From Schizochytrium sp. TIO01 (Eukaryota > Sar > Bigyra > Thraustochytrida > Thraustochytriidae), in NCBI GenBank assembly GCA_004764695.1, contig SMSO01000037.1, forward strand, positions 666,247-730,246: a stretch of DNA of 64,000 nucleotides, read 5' to 3'. Below, in pieces: positions 1 to 10,950 of this stretch. A program made the translations under genes and the position numbers. How positions within the stretch are numbered: position 1 is the first letter of the stretch; each line of letters starts with the position of its first letter. The notes below the pieces were generated by a model, which was given only the letters and a program-made list of their open reading frames with translations, made no database searches and was not told the DNA's origin.

Positions 1-3000
1 GATACACAAAGGTTTGGTCATGAGGAGTTTTTCGAAGCTGAGAATATGGCATCAGAAAGCAGCTATAGCGGTGAGGATGACTCTCATCGCGACGAAGATA
101 GTTCTGAAAGTGAGGACAACAACATTGTTCAAGGACTTGTTTGGCTCTTATATGAGGACCGGACTATTGTATGCGTTACGCTAAACGAGCTCGTCACATG
201 CCCAAGTTGGTCAGAACCGGAATCCATGCGCATTTGGAAACTTAAACAACAGCGCGATGTTCAAGCGTTTGCTCCATTTCGTTGGAACCCCTCATACTAT
301 GCACCAGAAGCCCTCCTTTGGGACCAGTCAACAATAGAATCTTGCAATGCTTACGCAATTCTTACAGTAGGCGTGCGTCCTGCATGGGCAGTTCATGTGA
401 CTGAGCAATATGACCCGCACCATATCCATGCAGCATCACACTCCAATGGAGCTTCGTCACTTGTTCGTAGTGTTGTTTCATCAGTTGCAACCTCACTAGG
501 TAACCGCGTATTCTCTATGGCTAGGATGTGGGGTTATGGTGGTGGAAGCTCGGCCACACCAGAGAATGAAAATGAGTCATCGCCATCGAGGTCTCCGAGT
601 ACGTCTAATGCTAATGAAGAAGCTCCTGATGGCCTTGCCGAAGAAGATGATCGGAGGAGCCAAGGATCTTTGGAGGATGAGCAGACATCGCGACCTCCCA
701 AACTGAATATGAAAGAACGAGCGGTTGATGCTCGCTCGAGTCGAGGACTTTTAACCAATCTTTCTGCTAGGCATGCAATTTTTGATTCGGTAAACCGTGT
801 TATTAGCGGCCATTTAAATGGATTTGACCCGTCTCAGCGCTATGGAATCACAGTGGACTCTTTAGGTCGCGTCACGTTGCTGGACACATGCGGACTGAGA
901 CTCCTACGGGTCTGGAAAGGTTATCGGGATGCCCAGACGGGATGGTTAACAAGAAGTGAACAATGGAAAAGTTCTGCTACAGCTGCTGCAGATGATGATG
1001 ATGCCGATGATGGCAGCGATGGCAAAAACAAACATAGAGATGTGAATGCTGGTAGTATTGATCAAAACATGGAGAGAGAATCACTTGATCAAGATACGGA
1101 TATACCACATGGACAATATCTTGTGATTCTTGCACCGTGGCGTGAAACAGTACAGATTTGGCGGGTTCCGGGGTGTGTGCTTGTAGCAAGTCTTCGTTTG
1201 CCAGAGTGCAGGGTAGGTGGCGCGCAGCTCGTAACTCAAGTGAATGGGGTGACAGGTGAAGCTCGGTGCTTTCTCGTCCGCGATGGAGCAGAGGATGACC
1301 TTCTTGATGTGCAAGAAATCATAGCTTCACGGAAGAATCTGGAACGTCTTATGACACACTTGAGTAAGGGAAAGAATCAGCAAGCTGGGTTTATGACTCA
1401 TCAATTCAGACAGGCTCTCGTGAATGGTCGTTTGAAGCAAGCCGAAACCGTATTCCTGGAAACCTCCCAAGCAGATGTAGTGTGGCGATTATTACTGGCT
1501 ATGGATACGGATATGACTGGTGACTCTCTCCCACCAGCTGTAGTACATTTGCGACTTATCAAGCATGCCCAAAAGGTAATCAGCGACATGAATCAAGATG
1601 CAGCTTGCGAGCGCCTTGCAAAGCTACTTGTGGCAAGAGAGAAACTTGTTAGATTGTACAAATCATTATCTAGTAAACGGAAGATCAACAATGTCTTATC
1701 GAGAGTTGGCAGTACAATTGACGACGTAGACATTGATACTTCGGTTATTCCATATACAGCTGATTCTCTGTTACCGTTTTTCCAATCTGAGAATCTCGAG
1801 CAAGTAGTAGACGCAATCAGTGAGCATGATTTTCTTCTAAATTTTCAAGCGCTCGTGATGCGGGACATGGATGATCTCTGTTGGACCGATCCATCAAATG
1901 TACAACCAAGTGTATCGGAGGCATGGGTTCATCTGAATGATGGTCCCTCTTCAGCATTGTTCGCTGCGTGGTTATTCGAGCCTCTCCTCATTGATGTATT
2001 TCAATATTCAGTTGTACTAGAGACTATGACAGCATTAGGTGGAGTGAGGCTTAGATTTTTGGAGCTCTTCATCGACTGGTGGTTTAAACTTCCCTTATTG
2101 CGTGTTTTGGATGCTCTCAGTAATACATCAAGTGTGCTTGTCCGCGCACTGAACCATTTTCTTTCTGACCAGGTTTCTGAAAAAAGCACTGGCGATGAAA
2201 CTTTGGATGATGTAGATAAGGCTGACAACGACAGCGCGGGTGATACCAATGCTGATTGTGGCGAGACAGAAGTTGATACTTCTTCTTCTTCTGATAATAG
2301 CACAAGGGGTATTTTGATGATAACGAAGAAAGCTCAAGCTAACACAAGGGTGTGCCACGCACTTGTTCTGGTACGTCTAGCACTTCGTGCGCGTCCCGAT
2401 GAGGAGATTTTCGAAACAGCAGTTGATCGATTAGAAGATGTACTATGTATATGTTGTAATACTTGTCGGAGCGACTTGAGTGTTGATATGCTGGCTGATG
2501 TTTCCCAAGCTCCATTCACGAAAGTTGTCGCCAAGGCCTTAACGGAGCAAATAGATATATCAGGAATCCTGGATCGCTTTCCTTTGCATTTGCAGCTGGG
2601 TGATGATTTAGTTCGTTTTCACCAATCAATGTATTTGTGCGCAGCAGGTGATCTCTCAAGGATTATCAACATCGTAGAAGGAATAAAAAACAGCGGGGTG
2701 GCTCAGGGTATCGCGTGCCAAGTTCGAGAGAAGGCAGTTCTTCCCCGTTTGCACAACATTGCATTGGACGAAGAGTTTTGCGAAGCTGCAATGCGTTTAC
2801 TGTACTTGATGCTTCCAGCTGATAAACGGGATGGGCTTTTGCCAAGTCAACCTCAAAACGATTATAAATCTACACAAGCAGATATAGTGAGCGAGAATGA
2901 AGACTCCAAAAAGAACAACACGGTTGTGGAGTTTCCTCCGCTTGATGATGGCGTGCGCGAAGAAATGTATCATATCTCTGCTCGTGTTGCACCAGACTAT

Positions 3001-3969
3001 GTCCAGCGCGAGTATGTGGCTTTTCAAGCCTTGAAAGGTTTACTACGTGTTTCAGGTCCCGGTTCTCCAGACGGTCCATCTCCCGTAAGGTTGGTGCAAA
3101 GTTTGTTTACGCGAAGTCCTGAATTGTTTAGCGCGAGATCAATCTATCAAGAGGAAGAGTTTCAGCAGGGAAATACGGCTTCTACTCCATTAGGCTCGCT
3201 TTCTGATGATGCAGCCAGGGGATTAATTAACGAAGAAGTAATTGCTCAAGCCTATCAGAAGGATCATTCGGAGGAAGCAAGTTCTTCTCGAGATAGTGAA
3301 GAAGCACAAATCATATCGCGTCGTATCAACCTTGTACAACGTGTTCTACGTTCTAACCTGGATGATCCTAAGTATGCCTTTGAGCTCGCAAGGGCGCTTG
3401 AGGTATCTGAAGATAAAGTGAATGTTGAACTTGCCTATGGGCTTTATGCACGTGGTCAAGATGACGCAGGTAAGGCGATTGCTGAACGCGTATCCGATCA
3501 AGAAGCTCTTGCGTTGTTACTCCTTTCAGTTGCTCGGCAGCGAATGGCTTCTGTGTTGCAGGTACTGGAGGATCTTCCACAGTACAGGCACTTGCTAGCT
3601 GTAATTTCTGCCGACACCTCGAGATGGATTAGAGCTGCTGCTATCAACAGGTCTCACTCTACACAACAACGATATCCACAAGATGGAGCCAATTCAACAA
3701 CTTCACGATCGGGTTCTCCAGCGGCAGTGTCTCTGGAATCGACTGGGACGTCTACATCTGACTCATCATCAATATCAAGCCAACAACACCAGCACCAACA
3801 ATCCGCAGTAAAGGTTGGGGCACAGACTTCGGCATTGTCGTCAACCTTGGTACTTTTGCACCAGATTCTTATGCATCTTTCAGGTTCTCCATCAGCTCAG
3901 CGCCGGGCATCGCAGATGGCAACAGCTGCTGATGCTCTATTTCGTCGCGTTCAGGATGCCCTTCGATAG
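1..3969 (+). CDS. RAB3GAP2: Rab3 GTPase-activating protein regulatory (non-catalytic) subunit, RAB3GAP2-like; 5' end probably outside window
   Basis: In other eukaryotes this subunit pairs with the catalytic RAB3GAP1; the complex regulates Rab3 and activates Rab18 in membrane traffic and autophagy. The frame is open from base 1, and the first ATG is at 46 (1307 residues from there). Because family members have a longer N-terminus, I treat the gene as cut by the left edge, although ATG46 could be the true start. Counting from ATG46, a family hallmark WKGYRDAQTGW lies near residue 288, followed by APWRETVQIWRVPG near 365; both belong to the N-terminal beta-propeller-like region. The C-terminal region has AFELARALEVSEDKV near 1108 and the helical stretch after it, matching the family's conserved C-terminal domain. 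An acidic, serine-rich insertion sits at about 175-225 and a Ser/Gln/His-rich tail after 1210. It ends in TAG. The catalytic partner is not in the window. Confidence 0.85.
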   Translation, partial: DTQRFGHEEFFEAENMASESSYSGEDDSHRDEDSSESEDNNIVQGLVWLLYEDRTIVCVTLNELVTCPSWSEPESMRIWKLKQQRDVQAFAPFRWNPSYYAPEALLWDQSTIESCNAYAILTVGVRPAWAVHVTEQYDPHHIHAASHSNGASSLVRSVVSSVATSLGNRVFSMARMWGYGGGSSATPENENESSPSRSPSTSNANEEAPDGLAEEDDRRSQGSLEDEQTSRPPKLNMKERAVDARSSRGLLTNLSARHAIFDSVNRVISGHLNGFDPSQRYGITVDSLGRVTLLDTCGLRLLRVWKGYRDAQTGWLTRSEQWKSSATAAADDDDADDGSDGKNKHRDVNAGSIDQNMERESLDQDTDIPHGQYLVILAPWRETVQIWRVPGCVLVASLRLPECRVGGAQLVTQVNGVTGEARCFLVRDGAEDDLLDVQEIIASRKNLERLMTHLSKGKNQQAGFMTHQFRQALVNGRLKQAETVFLETSQADVVWRLLLAMDTDMTGDSLPPAVVHLRLIKHAQKVISDMNQDAACERLAKLLVAREKLVRLYKSLSSKRKINNVLSRVGSTIDDVDIDTSVIPYTADSLLPFFQSENLEQVVDAISEHDFLLNFQALVMRDMDDLCWTDPSNVQPSVSEAWVHLNDGPSSALFAAWLFEPLLIDVFQYSVVLETMTALGGVRLRFLELFIDWWFKLPLLRVLDALSNTSSVLVRALNHFLSDQVSEKSTGDETLDDVDKADNDSAGDTNADCGETEVDTSSSSDNSTRGILMITKKAQANTRVCHALVLVRLALRARPDEEIFETAVDRLEDVLCICCNTCRSDLSVDMLADVSQAPFTKVVAKALTEQIDISGILDRFPLHLQLGDDLVRFHQSMYLCAAGDLSRIINIVEGIKNSGVAQGIACQVREKAVLPRLHNIALDEEFCEAAMRLLYLMLPADKRDGLLPSQPQNDYKSTQADIVSENEDSKKNNTVVEFPPLDDGVREEMYHISARVAPDYVQREYVAFQALKGLLRVSGPGSPDGPSPVRLVQSLFTRSPELFSARSIYQEEEFQQGNTASTPLGSLSDDAARGLINEEVIAQAYQKDHSEEASSSRDSEEAQIISRRINLVQRVLRSNLDDPKYAFELARALEVSEDKVNVELAYGLYARGQDDAGKAIAERVSDQEALALLLLSVARQRMASVLQVLEDLPQYRHLLAVISADTSRWIRAAAINRSHSTQQRYPQDGANSTTSRSGSPAAVSLESTGTSTSDSSSISSQQHQHQQSAVKVGAQTSALSSTLVLLHQILMHLSGSPSAQRRASQMATAADALFRRVQDALR

Positions 3970-4080
3970 ATGTGACCATTATTCTTGATTTTTGTTTTGT
4001 TTTGTTTTGTTTTGTTCTTTAATTAAGTGAGAGAAAGGGTCACATTTTGTTTCTTTGTACTGATCTCATCGAGCTCACTC

Positions 4081-4366
4081 CTCATAAATCTTCTCAATTA
4101 TATCGCAAATTTGGAGAGCGACTGACTGTTCGCGATTCAACTTTCAGCGAGCCATCTGTCGTGTAGCTAGAGACGCCTAGGCCTGCCTACTCTGAGAGTT
4201 TCTATTCACCCTTACCGGTCAGGGTATCAGATCAAATTTGTCATAAATTCCCCAATGATATCGCAAATTTGGAGAACGACTGACTGTTCGGGATTTCCAC
4301 TCTTAGCGAGCCCTCTGTCGTGTACCTAAAGACGCCTAGGCCTGCCTACTCTGAGAGTTTGTTTCT
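4081..4366. repeat. Imperfect tandem duplication, period about 159 bp
   Basis: The segment at 4081-4205 recurs at 4240-4366. Both copies begin with TCATAAAT, continue with ATATCGCAAATTTGGAGA and CGACTGACTGTTCG, and end with GACGCCTAGGCCTGCC followed by TACTCTGAGAGTTT. Differences are scattered substitutions, so the duplication is not recent. It has no coding content and its function is unknown. Confidence 0.85.
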
Positions 4367-4725
4367 ATATACTCTTGCGTAACTCATTAAGTTTGTCTGG
4401 ACTTGGGTAAAACAACAAAAGCTCATACAATCAATCACCAATTGCTCTACAGCAGGTACTACGCTCGGTAGTAGACATAGCTAGCTACCTCCAGCTAGAA
4501 AACTCATCATCGCGTAACGGGTGATTGCTTTTGCTTTGCCCAACTTGGAGAAAGATTCTAACTTATTAACTTCGACCAAAGAGAGTCGAGTGTCTTTGCG
4601 TCTGTTCAGTATCAGTTAAAACGAAAACACTGTTACAGCACCCTATAGGTCGCGGGGACTACTAACTGCTTCTTTCTTGTAGGCGACGTTGCAATTTTGT
4701 CTCTACTGCATATGCGATTCTACAT

Positions 4726-4749
4726 CCTCTAGAGGTACACCTCTAGAGG
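4726..4749. repeat. Perfect 11-bp inverted repeat, 2-nt spacer
   Basis: Arm CCTCTAGAGGT (4726-4736), spacer AC, arm ACCTCTAGAGG (4739-4749). Each arm also contains the palindrome CCTCTAGAGG, so the site is at once a direct and an inverted repeat. No gene is nearby. Confidence 0.8.
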
Positions 4750-5643
4750 TAGCTCGTTAGCTCTAGCTAGCTCCTATTTCTTCCCTGTAAATTCGCCCAC
4801 ATGCATCCCTGGCGGTTTCCTCGATGTGCATTTCATCTAGAACTTTTTTGCGTATCGGTCAGTTGCATGGTTATTGTGCCACTGCTTGTCAGTCACGAGA
4901 TTGGTTTTATCTTACGCGAGCCAAGCCAAGGACGACCTGCAACTAGGTTGCTTTAATCACCTCTTCGAGCCAGCGAACATGAGACGAGATCGATTTTCCA
5001 AAGTTCAATTTAGTTGAAGAAAAAAAAGAAAAGAAAAAAGAAATAAGTTAATGACAAGACATAATAATCAAAATAAACATCGAGCTGGATACCCGTATGC
5101 ATCCGTAGCAGCTTCTACTCATAAGTTCTTTGGCGCGGTTGCCGATTACATATCACAATTGAAATTTATCTCCCATCCAACAACCACTCACTTCTAAACT
5201 AGTGCTTATTAGGCAGTTTTACTCAACAAATAAGCCCACATCTCATTGATTCATTGATTCATTCGCTTATTTATCTGCAATAACCACGTACTACGCAAAT
5301 GCATCACAAATTCGCCAATCATTCATTCATTGATTCATTCATTCATTCATTCATTCGTTACTTTATTTGCAGTACCTTTATAACCAAATAACTGCACAAA
5401 TGCATCAGCGAATACGTCAATCTACACATGGAGGCGCGGTCTTCACCTCGTACTCTACCAGGTCGTAGATTTCTGTTTGCGCCGCCAACGCACGAGCGAA
5501 AGCATCAAAGGCGATCTGCTTAATTAATTATTAATTCATCCATCCATTTATCCTTTCAATTATCCTTTCGCTCCTCCATATGCACGGCAGTGCAGACCTT
5601 TAGATATTACCCTTCTCTATCTCCTCCTCCATTTTCGTGCTTC

Positions 5644-5644
<1 letters not shown>

Positions 5645-5687
<43 letters not shown>

Positions 5688-5689
5688 GT
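5645..5689. repeat. (CTG)15 microsatellite
   Basis: Fifteen uninterrupted CTG units in non-coding sequence. Confidence 0.95.
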
Positions 5690-5890
5690 CGCAGAATGAA
5701 TGAATGCACCAGCCGTCCCATCTTCTTAGAGGGTGCTACGGCTCCTATCGAAACACGGAGCTGATGGGAGGGCGGCCATCGATCTTTTGTGTCTGTGGAG
5801 CTTGCTTGCTCTGTGGCGCGGCCTCGAGGCTCGACTCAATGCCGGCCAGAGCGAAGAAATGCCGGCCAGCACGAGGAATTTGAGACGGCA

Positions 5891-5944
<54 letters not shown>

Positions 5945-5945
5945 C
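5891..5945. repeat. (TTTC)n microsatellite
   Basis: About 14 CTTT/TTTC units, followed by a degenerate TTG/TTTC pyrimidine-rich tail to about 6010. It generates spurious Ser/Phe/Leu-rich ORFs on one strand and Lys/Glu-rich ORFs on the other. Confidence 0.95.
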
Positions 5946-7354
5946 TTTTGTTGTTGTTTCTTTCTTTTGTTGTTGTTGTTTCTTTCTTTTTCCCTTTCTT
6001 TTCCTTTGTTTTGGTCTTTCTTGAGACGATCGATTACCGTTTGTAAAGGAGGTGGGGTTCTCTGGCTCGCCTGGAAATGCGGTTCGATGCAGCGACCACG
6101 GTCCGTCGCGAGCGGCGCGTCCGTGGGCAATCAAAGTCGCGGCCAAGTGCGCCACCATCCGTTGCAACGCATGGAATCGCATGATATTGCATGTTTCCTT
6201 TCTAAACTCGAAGTTATTATCTATCATTATTATTGTCATTAATTAAAATTAAAATTGGAAAACGATTTTAACAAAATAACAAAATAACAAGATGGAAAAC
6301 TTCTTGACAGCAGGTACGTAGCAATACTGCGCTGGTTCATGAGCTGCTCTAAGTGGTCAGAGCGAGAGGCGGCCATTACTCGTAGTAGGTTCAAAAGCAG
6401 GGAACAGTTCGCAGCAGTGGTCGTCGCAGCAGCAGAGTGAGAGTACTCGAGCCTGTTTTGCGATTTCCTTCCTCGCGCGTCAAGACCCTCTTTCCTTTTA
6501 AAGTTAAAAAGGACGGGAATGAATGAAAGAACCTCATCGAAATCGAATCGAAATCGAAATCGAAATCGAAATCAAAGAAGAAGAAGAAGACGCAATTGAT
6601 ATTTGATCGATAAATTTTCATTTAAAATATAATTGAATAAAAATATACCAAGTGCCATCTCCTCGCTCCTTCACTGCCCGTCCATCCATGCACTCACTGG
6701 CTGGTCCCTCCGTTGGCTTCGCAGCCCTCTCTCCACGACCTCGCGCCCTGAGACTGCGCAGCAGAGCAGAGTTTGCAAACTTATCATCATCATCAGGCAG
6801 GTCTGTCAGAACCAACCTCAACAGAAAGGAAAGTATTCCTTCTGCCCAAGTGCAATTGATCCTTTGTGCGGAGGAGTTTTATTTTCTTCCAAAGCAGTAA
6901 GTGCAGTCTACCCAGATAGTGAGGGGAAAAACCTCCGCCTGCTAGGCCTGTATAGCGCCTTTCCTAGGCCACCGCATGTGAACATGCGGAGATCTGTTTA
7001 TTTTCTGCGACAGTGTGGCCCTCAGAAAGAAGGCTGTTCGCTTTGGCCTTTTCTTTGTTGTTTCAGGCAAGTTGATTGATTGACAGGCTGACGGATCGAC
7101 TGACTGACTGACTGACTGACTGGTTAACCAAGAGAGCACCAGCGAAAGACAGAAATCTGCCCTATCGCTCGGGATTCCCTGTCCAGCACACCTGGTCAAC
7201 AAGGAGGGTTTATATAGTTTCACAATTAAGAATTATTTTCGGTCGGGTTTTATCTTCGGCTCCTTCCGCTACCTACCTATGCGGGGCATAGCTGACTCCT
7301 AAGCGCCTAGAGATCTACTTTAGTCAATTCGTGCTGTATTTTTGTAGAACACAC

Positions 7355-7356
<2 letters not shown>

Positions 7357-7388
<32 letters not shown>
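7357..7388. repeat. T32 homopolymer followed by AT-rich tract
   Basis: A run of 32 T residues followed by about 70 bases of almost pure A/T. Length is likely to be unreliable in any assembly. Confidence 0.95.
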
Positions 7389-7390
<2 letters not shown>

Positions 7391-8922
7391 TATTTAAATT
7401 ATTATAATTAAATAATAATCAAAGGGACAAAAATATCTCTCTTTTGATTAACAATGCTAAATAAATAGAATCAAAGATAGAAAAGGAAAGAACAAAGCTT
7501 CAGATTGCAAGCTGGTGCCTACCTACCTACCTACCTACGTACCTACCTACCTATATAGCCAGCTATCCTGGAGAAAGGAAGGGTTTTCTCGTTTCTCTCT
7601 CGTGTATTTTGCTTCTGTTTCTTTGATTGTTCGTCTGTTTTGAGGTAAGGGGTTGAAATGAATTGGAACGCTGCCTAGCGCGCAAGCTAGAACGTCTTAG
7701 CGGAAGGACTGCTAGAAGGTAGATAGATACACCTAAATATCACATAAAGTAGGTAGCTCATAACAATACCTACTAGTAGACGGTAGCTGGGCGACATTCT
7801 TGGTTTCCGCTGTGTTAAGGAAAGTATGAGTGATGCGACGATGCTGTGATGAGGAGCATCAGGACGTGTCGGGGTATATCCTGTCCTCAAGTACTAGCAC
7901 TACCAGCGGCGGGCGAGGAGGCTTTTCAAGCAACCATTAGACATTGTAACGCTTCGACAATTGCGAGAAACCTGTTTTTCTTCTCGTCTCCTTCTCTTCC
8001 ATTTTCTAGAGCTAAAAAGCAACAAAAAAACGAGTTGGAATTCCAAACATTGAAATGAAAACCGAAACTAGGCTCAAGAAAAAACCATCGTATACCCAGG
8101 CAGACATATAACAGTAGGTAGGTAGTAGGTAGATAGTAGGTAGGTAGTGTCAGGCGCCTTAGTGTCTGCAAGGAATTAAAGATCACAGACGGATAGCTAA
8201 GCTACTTAGCCTACTAGTGGTAGAAGGTACCTCCTATCGGTTTTCCCTTTATCCATCCTTTTGAACAGCACTCGCTCATTATTGGGGTGGCGAGCAAAGA
8301 AAGCTTCGAGGGAGGTAGTGATTTCTCAAAGTTCAAGCAAAATTCCTTGAGCTTCTCCTTTCGGGTTCCGGGTTTCTTCTCTTCTTTCTCAATGAGGCTC
8401 GGTCTGAGAGGAAAGAGAGGAAGAGGGCACTCGGAGAGGTAGAAGCTGAAGGCTGCCAGCGTCTGTCGATTTGTCGCCCTCCACGCCGCCTTGGGAGGGC
8501 AGAAAACCGCACGCTTTGATTCCACGGAGCGGTTCTACCGCACATTGGTGGAAGGGGATGCCCTCCTCCCCACACTGCGGTGATAAACTGTGGGAACCTC
8601 TCTGAGCGGCGCACGGCTCCACTGCTCCACACAGCCAATCGAACGCACGGAGGGAGACTCTTCTTCTCCTCCTCCCCTCGCCTCCTTCCTGCGCCTCTCT
8701 GCAGCCGCCCTCGGTGGCTGGCTGGTCACCGTCCATCAGCCGGCAGTCAGGCGCTCAAGAGGGGCGGTCAGCGGCATGGATGGGCCTGTGTACCACTCCA
8801 GCTCTCAGTTTGACTGGCTCATTGACCTATCTATAACAGTAAAAAAACAAAAACAAAAACAAAAAAACAGGTTGCTTGGGCTAATGGACTAACTAATAAA
8901 GAGATTCTGCGCTTTATTTTAG

Positions 8923-8958
<36 letters not shown>

Positions 8959-10047
8959 CATTTAATTTATTTATTTTTAAATCTTTCGCTTCACTCGTAC
9001 ACATATTATGTATATAACATAACATATATTTATTCGTATACTGGAGAAAAAGGAGGAGAAGCATGGACAATTCGAGGGTTTCATACGATGATTCGTTGTT
9101 TGCGGCGAATGCGCTTTTGCCTGCGCATGGAGGTCCGCAGGTACGTACTCCATCTGCTAACCGTGCGAGGGGGAAACAGAAACACAAACCGCCGGTACTT
9201 GTATGTCCCGACGCAGTGACTTGAGTACGGGACTGGTTTGGAGGAGGGAGCAGCGAATAGCCGTCTGCCTAGCACCATTTACGCCTCCAGAGGGCAAGCA
9301 AGAAAGACAATCCGTTCGTTCGTTCGTTCGTCCGTTCACCCAAATGGCCAAAGAAAAATGTATGTCATCAGAGCGCGTACATCACATGCATGCATATGTA
9401 TCGTTAACTCTGCTTTAGTTTATGATAATAAATCAAACAGATAAAGCAGCGCTGCAAAGGTAAAAACGTTGATCAACTCCAAAGTCGCGAGGGGGGCTGT
9501 TCTTAGATATTCGGTAGATACGCATGGATGAATTTCGAGGAATAGCCTGAAATAAAAACCACCATCGATCAGGAAATTAAACAAGAGAATGCAAATGCGC
9601 CAGAAAAAGGAAATTCGAGCAGGCTTCGAAACTGCCCTGCAAGGCAAGGCCTACTGCCCTCGATCTCTCTCCTCAGCAGCGTAGCTTATCGAGCTTCTTC
9701 TTACGCGAATGCAGCGCGCTAAAGACAAAGTTCGTCGTGTGGCAACAGTAATACTGATGTGCCCTATCGGTTGTAAAAGCGAGACGAGGCGAATCCGCTG
9801 CTTACGCTTGTTAATATGAAGAAGGCCCTCGCAGGGAAAATAGTTTTTTCTGCTCTTTTTTTACTTTCTTTTTTTCCTTGTAGTTACAGCCGCTGTTGTT
9901 TTGCGAGCGCCAAAAGGTCTCTTACTTGCCTAGAAGCGCGCAGTGAGGTCGAGAAGCTGTTACTAGTTGGCGCGTCCCTGTGGTGGTTTTGCGGGATCGT
10001 GCGCCCGCGCCGGCAAAAAAGGGGCTATCGAAGCACCTTTCTATATG

Positions 10048-10048
<1 letters not shown>

Positions 10049-10079
<31 letters not shown>

Positions 10080-10091
10080 TTATTCATTCAT

Positions 10092-10131
<40 letters not shown>
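10049..10131. repeat. (TATC)n then (TTTA)n compound microsatellite
   Basis: TATC units at 10049-10079 pass through TTTATTCATTCA into TTTA units at 10090-10131. Confidence 0.95.
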
Positions 10132-10828
10132 ATAAGTGAAGTAATTTTAACAATTTGAAAGAAATACCTAATTGTACTGTTTAAAATTTAAAAAAATAAA
10201 AAATGTTATGTGTAAACGAGGCATTTATAATAAATGATAGATAATAGATAAATAATGATGGAAACGAGTGCTCGAAGTAACGAAAGGCCGGGAGAATCAA
10301 GGATCAGATGATATATATATATCTATACACCTGACAATGGTCGAAGAGCTGTAGTTTCTGCGAGTTCAATGAAAGTATGCGAGTTACAAAGTTATGCCAA
10401 GAAAGACCTGAGTTCTTCTCGCGAAGCAGGCACCTCGAAAGGCATGTTTGATGGACCTCAAAGCAGCAGCAGAGAATGAGAGAGAGAGAGAGAGAGAGAG
10501 CAGTTGTCTATATCTGCCTTCGGTAGAGAAGAGAAGAGGCACGGCCGCCGCGCTTAGCACTCCCTGCGATGGCTAGGCTCGAGGCCAAGCTGAAGCGGGA
10601 GTTCTTGTAATCGATGCTCTATTCACATCAAATCGCCGGTTGAGCGATCGTTCCGAGAGAGACTGAGCCTTCTTTTCATCAAGTTACTTCCTAACCAAGG
10701 TGTTCTTACCTACAGCACTGTTACTGTTACCTCTGTATTTTCCCCTATTATCACTCTGTTTTCATTTCATTTTCCAAATTTTAAATAATTCATTTAACCT
10801 TGAATCAAACCAACTTATCTCCTAGATT

Positions 10829-10950
10829 TTAAACTACAAAATTTGCAAAACTTGCATTTCATAGAAGGAGCTAAGACTCCATCACGAGCTAGTTAGACTA
10901 ACCCGCGACTCAATGAAATGATTTTTTTTAAATCATGTCCTTGGATAGGT
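10829..10950 (-). ncRNA. Candidate guide-RNA (omega/fRNA) scaffold and right end of the IS607/Fanzor element
   Basis: In TnpB/Fanzor systems the guide-RNA scaffold spans the 3' end of the nuclease gene and the element's right end. Read on the minus strand, this segment starts in the last codons of tnpB and contains GTTAGTCTAAC (10902-10892, short stem), GGAG-TCTTAG-CTCC (10880-10867, 4-bp stem) and TGCAA-GTT-TTGCA (10856-10844). The relic copy keeps GAGTCGCGG, a TGGG/CCCA stem around the same CTTAG loop core, and TGCAAGTTTTGCAAG. Conservation in a copy whose genes are dead is suggestive, but could simply reflect common descent. The RNA itself is inferred, not seen. If correct, the guide would start near 10828 and read leftwards. 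Confidence 0.45.

Larger units (their letters stand above)
3970..10828. other. Gene desert, left part (no supported gene)
   Basis: I see no gene here. The ORFs are short, overlap on several strands or are simple-sequence translations. The stretch holds a TTTTG run just after the RAB3GAP2 stop, a 159-bp imperfect duplication (4081-4366), a small palindrome (4726-4749), and runs of ATTC (about 5318-5358), CTG (5645-5689), TTTC (5891-5945), GAAATC (6538-6574), GACT (about 7097-7122), T32 (7357-7388), CTAC (7518-7552), TA (8927-8955), TATC then TTTA (10049-10131) and GA (about 10478-10500). AT-rich patches alternate with more GC-rich blocks. Confidence 0.7.

Noticed and set aside
5733-6242. Several ORFs on both strands of 130-170 codons
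   Set aside because: They are carried by the TTTC repeat and its purine complement.
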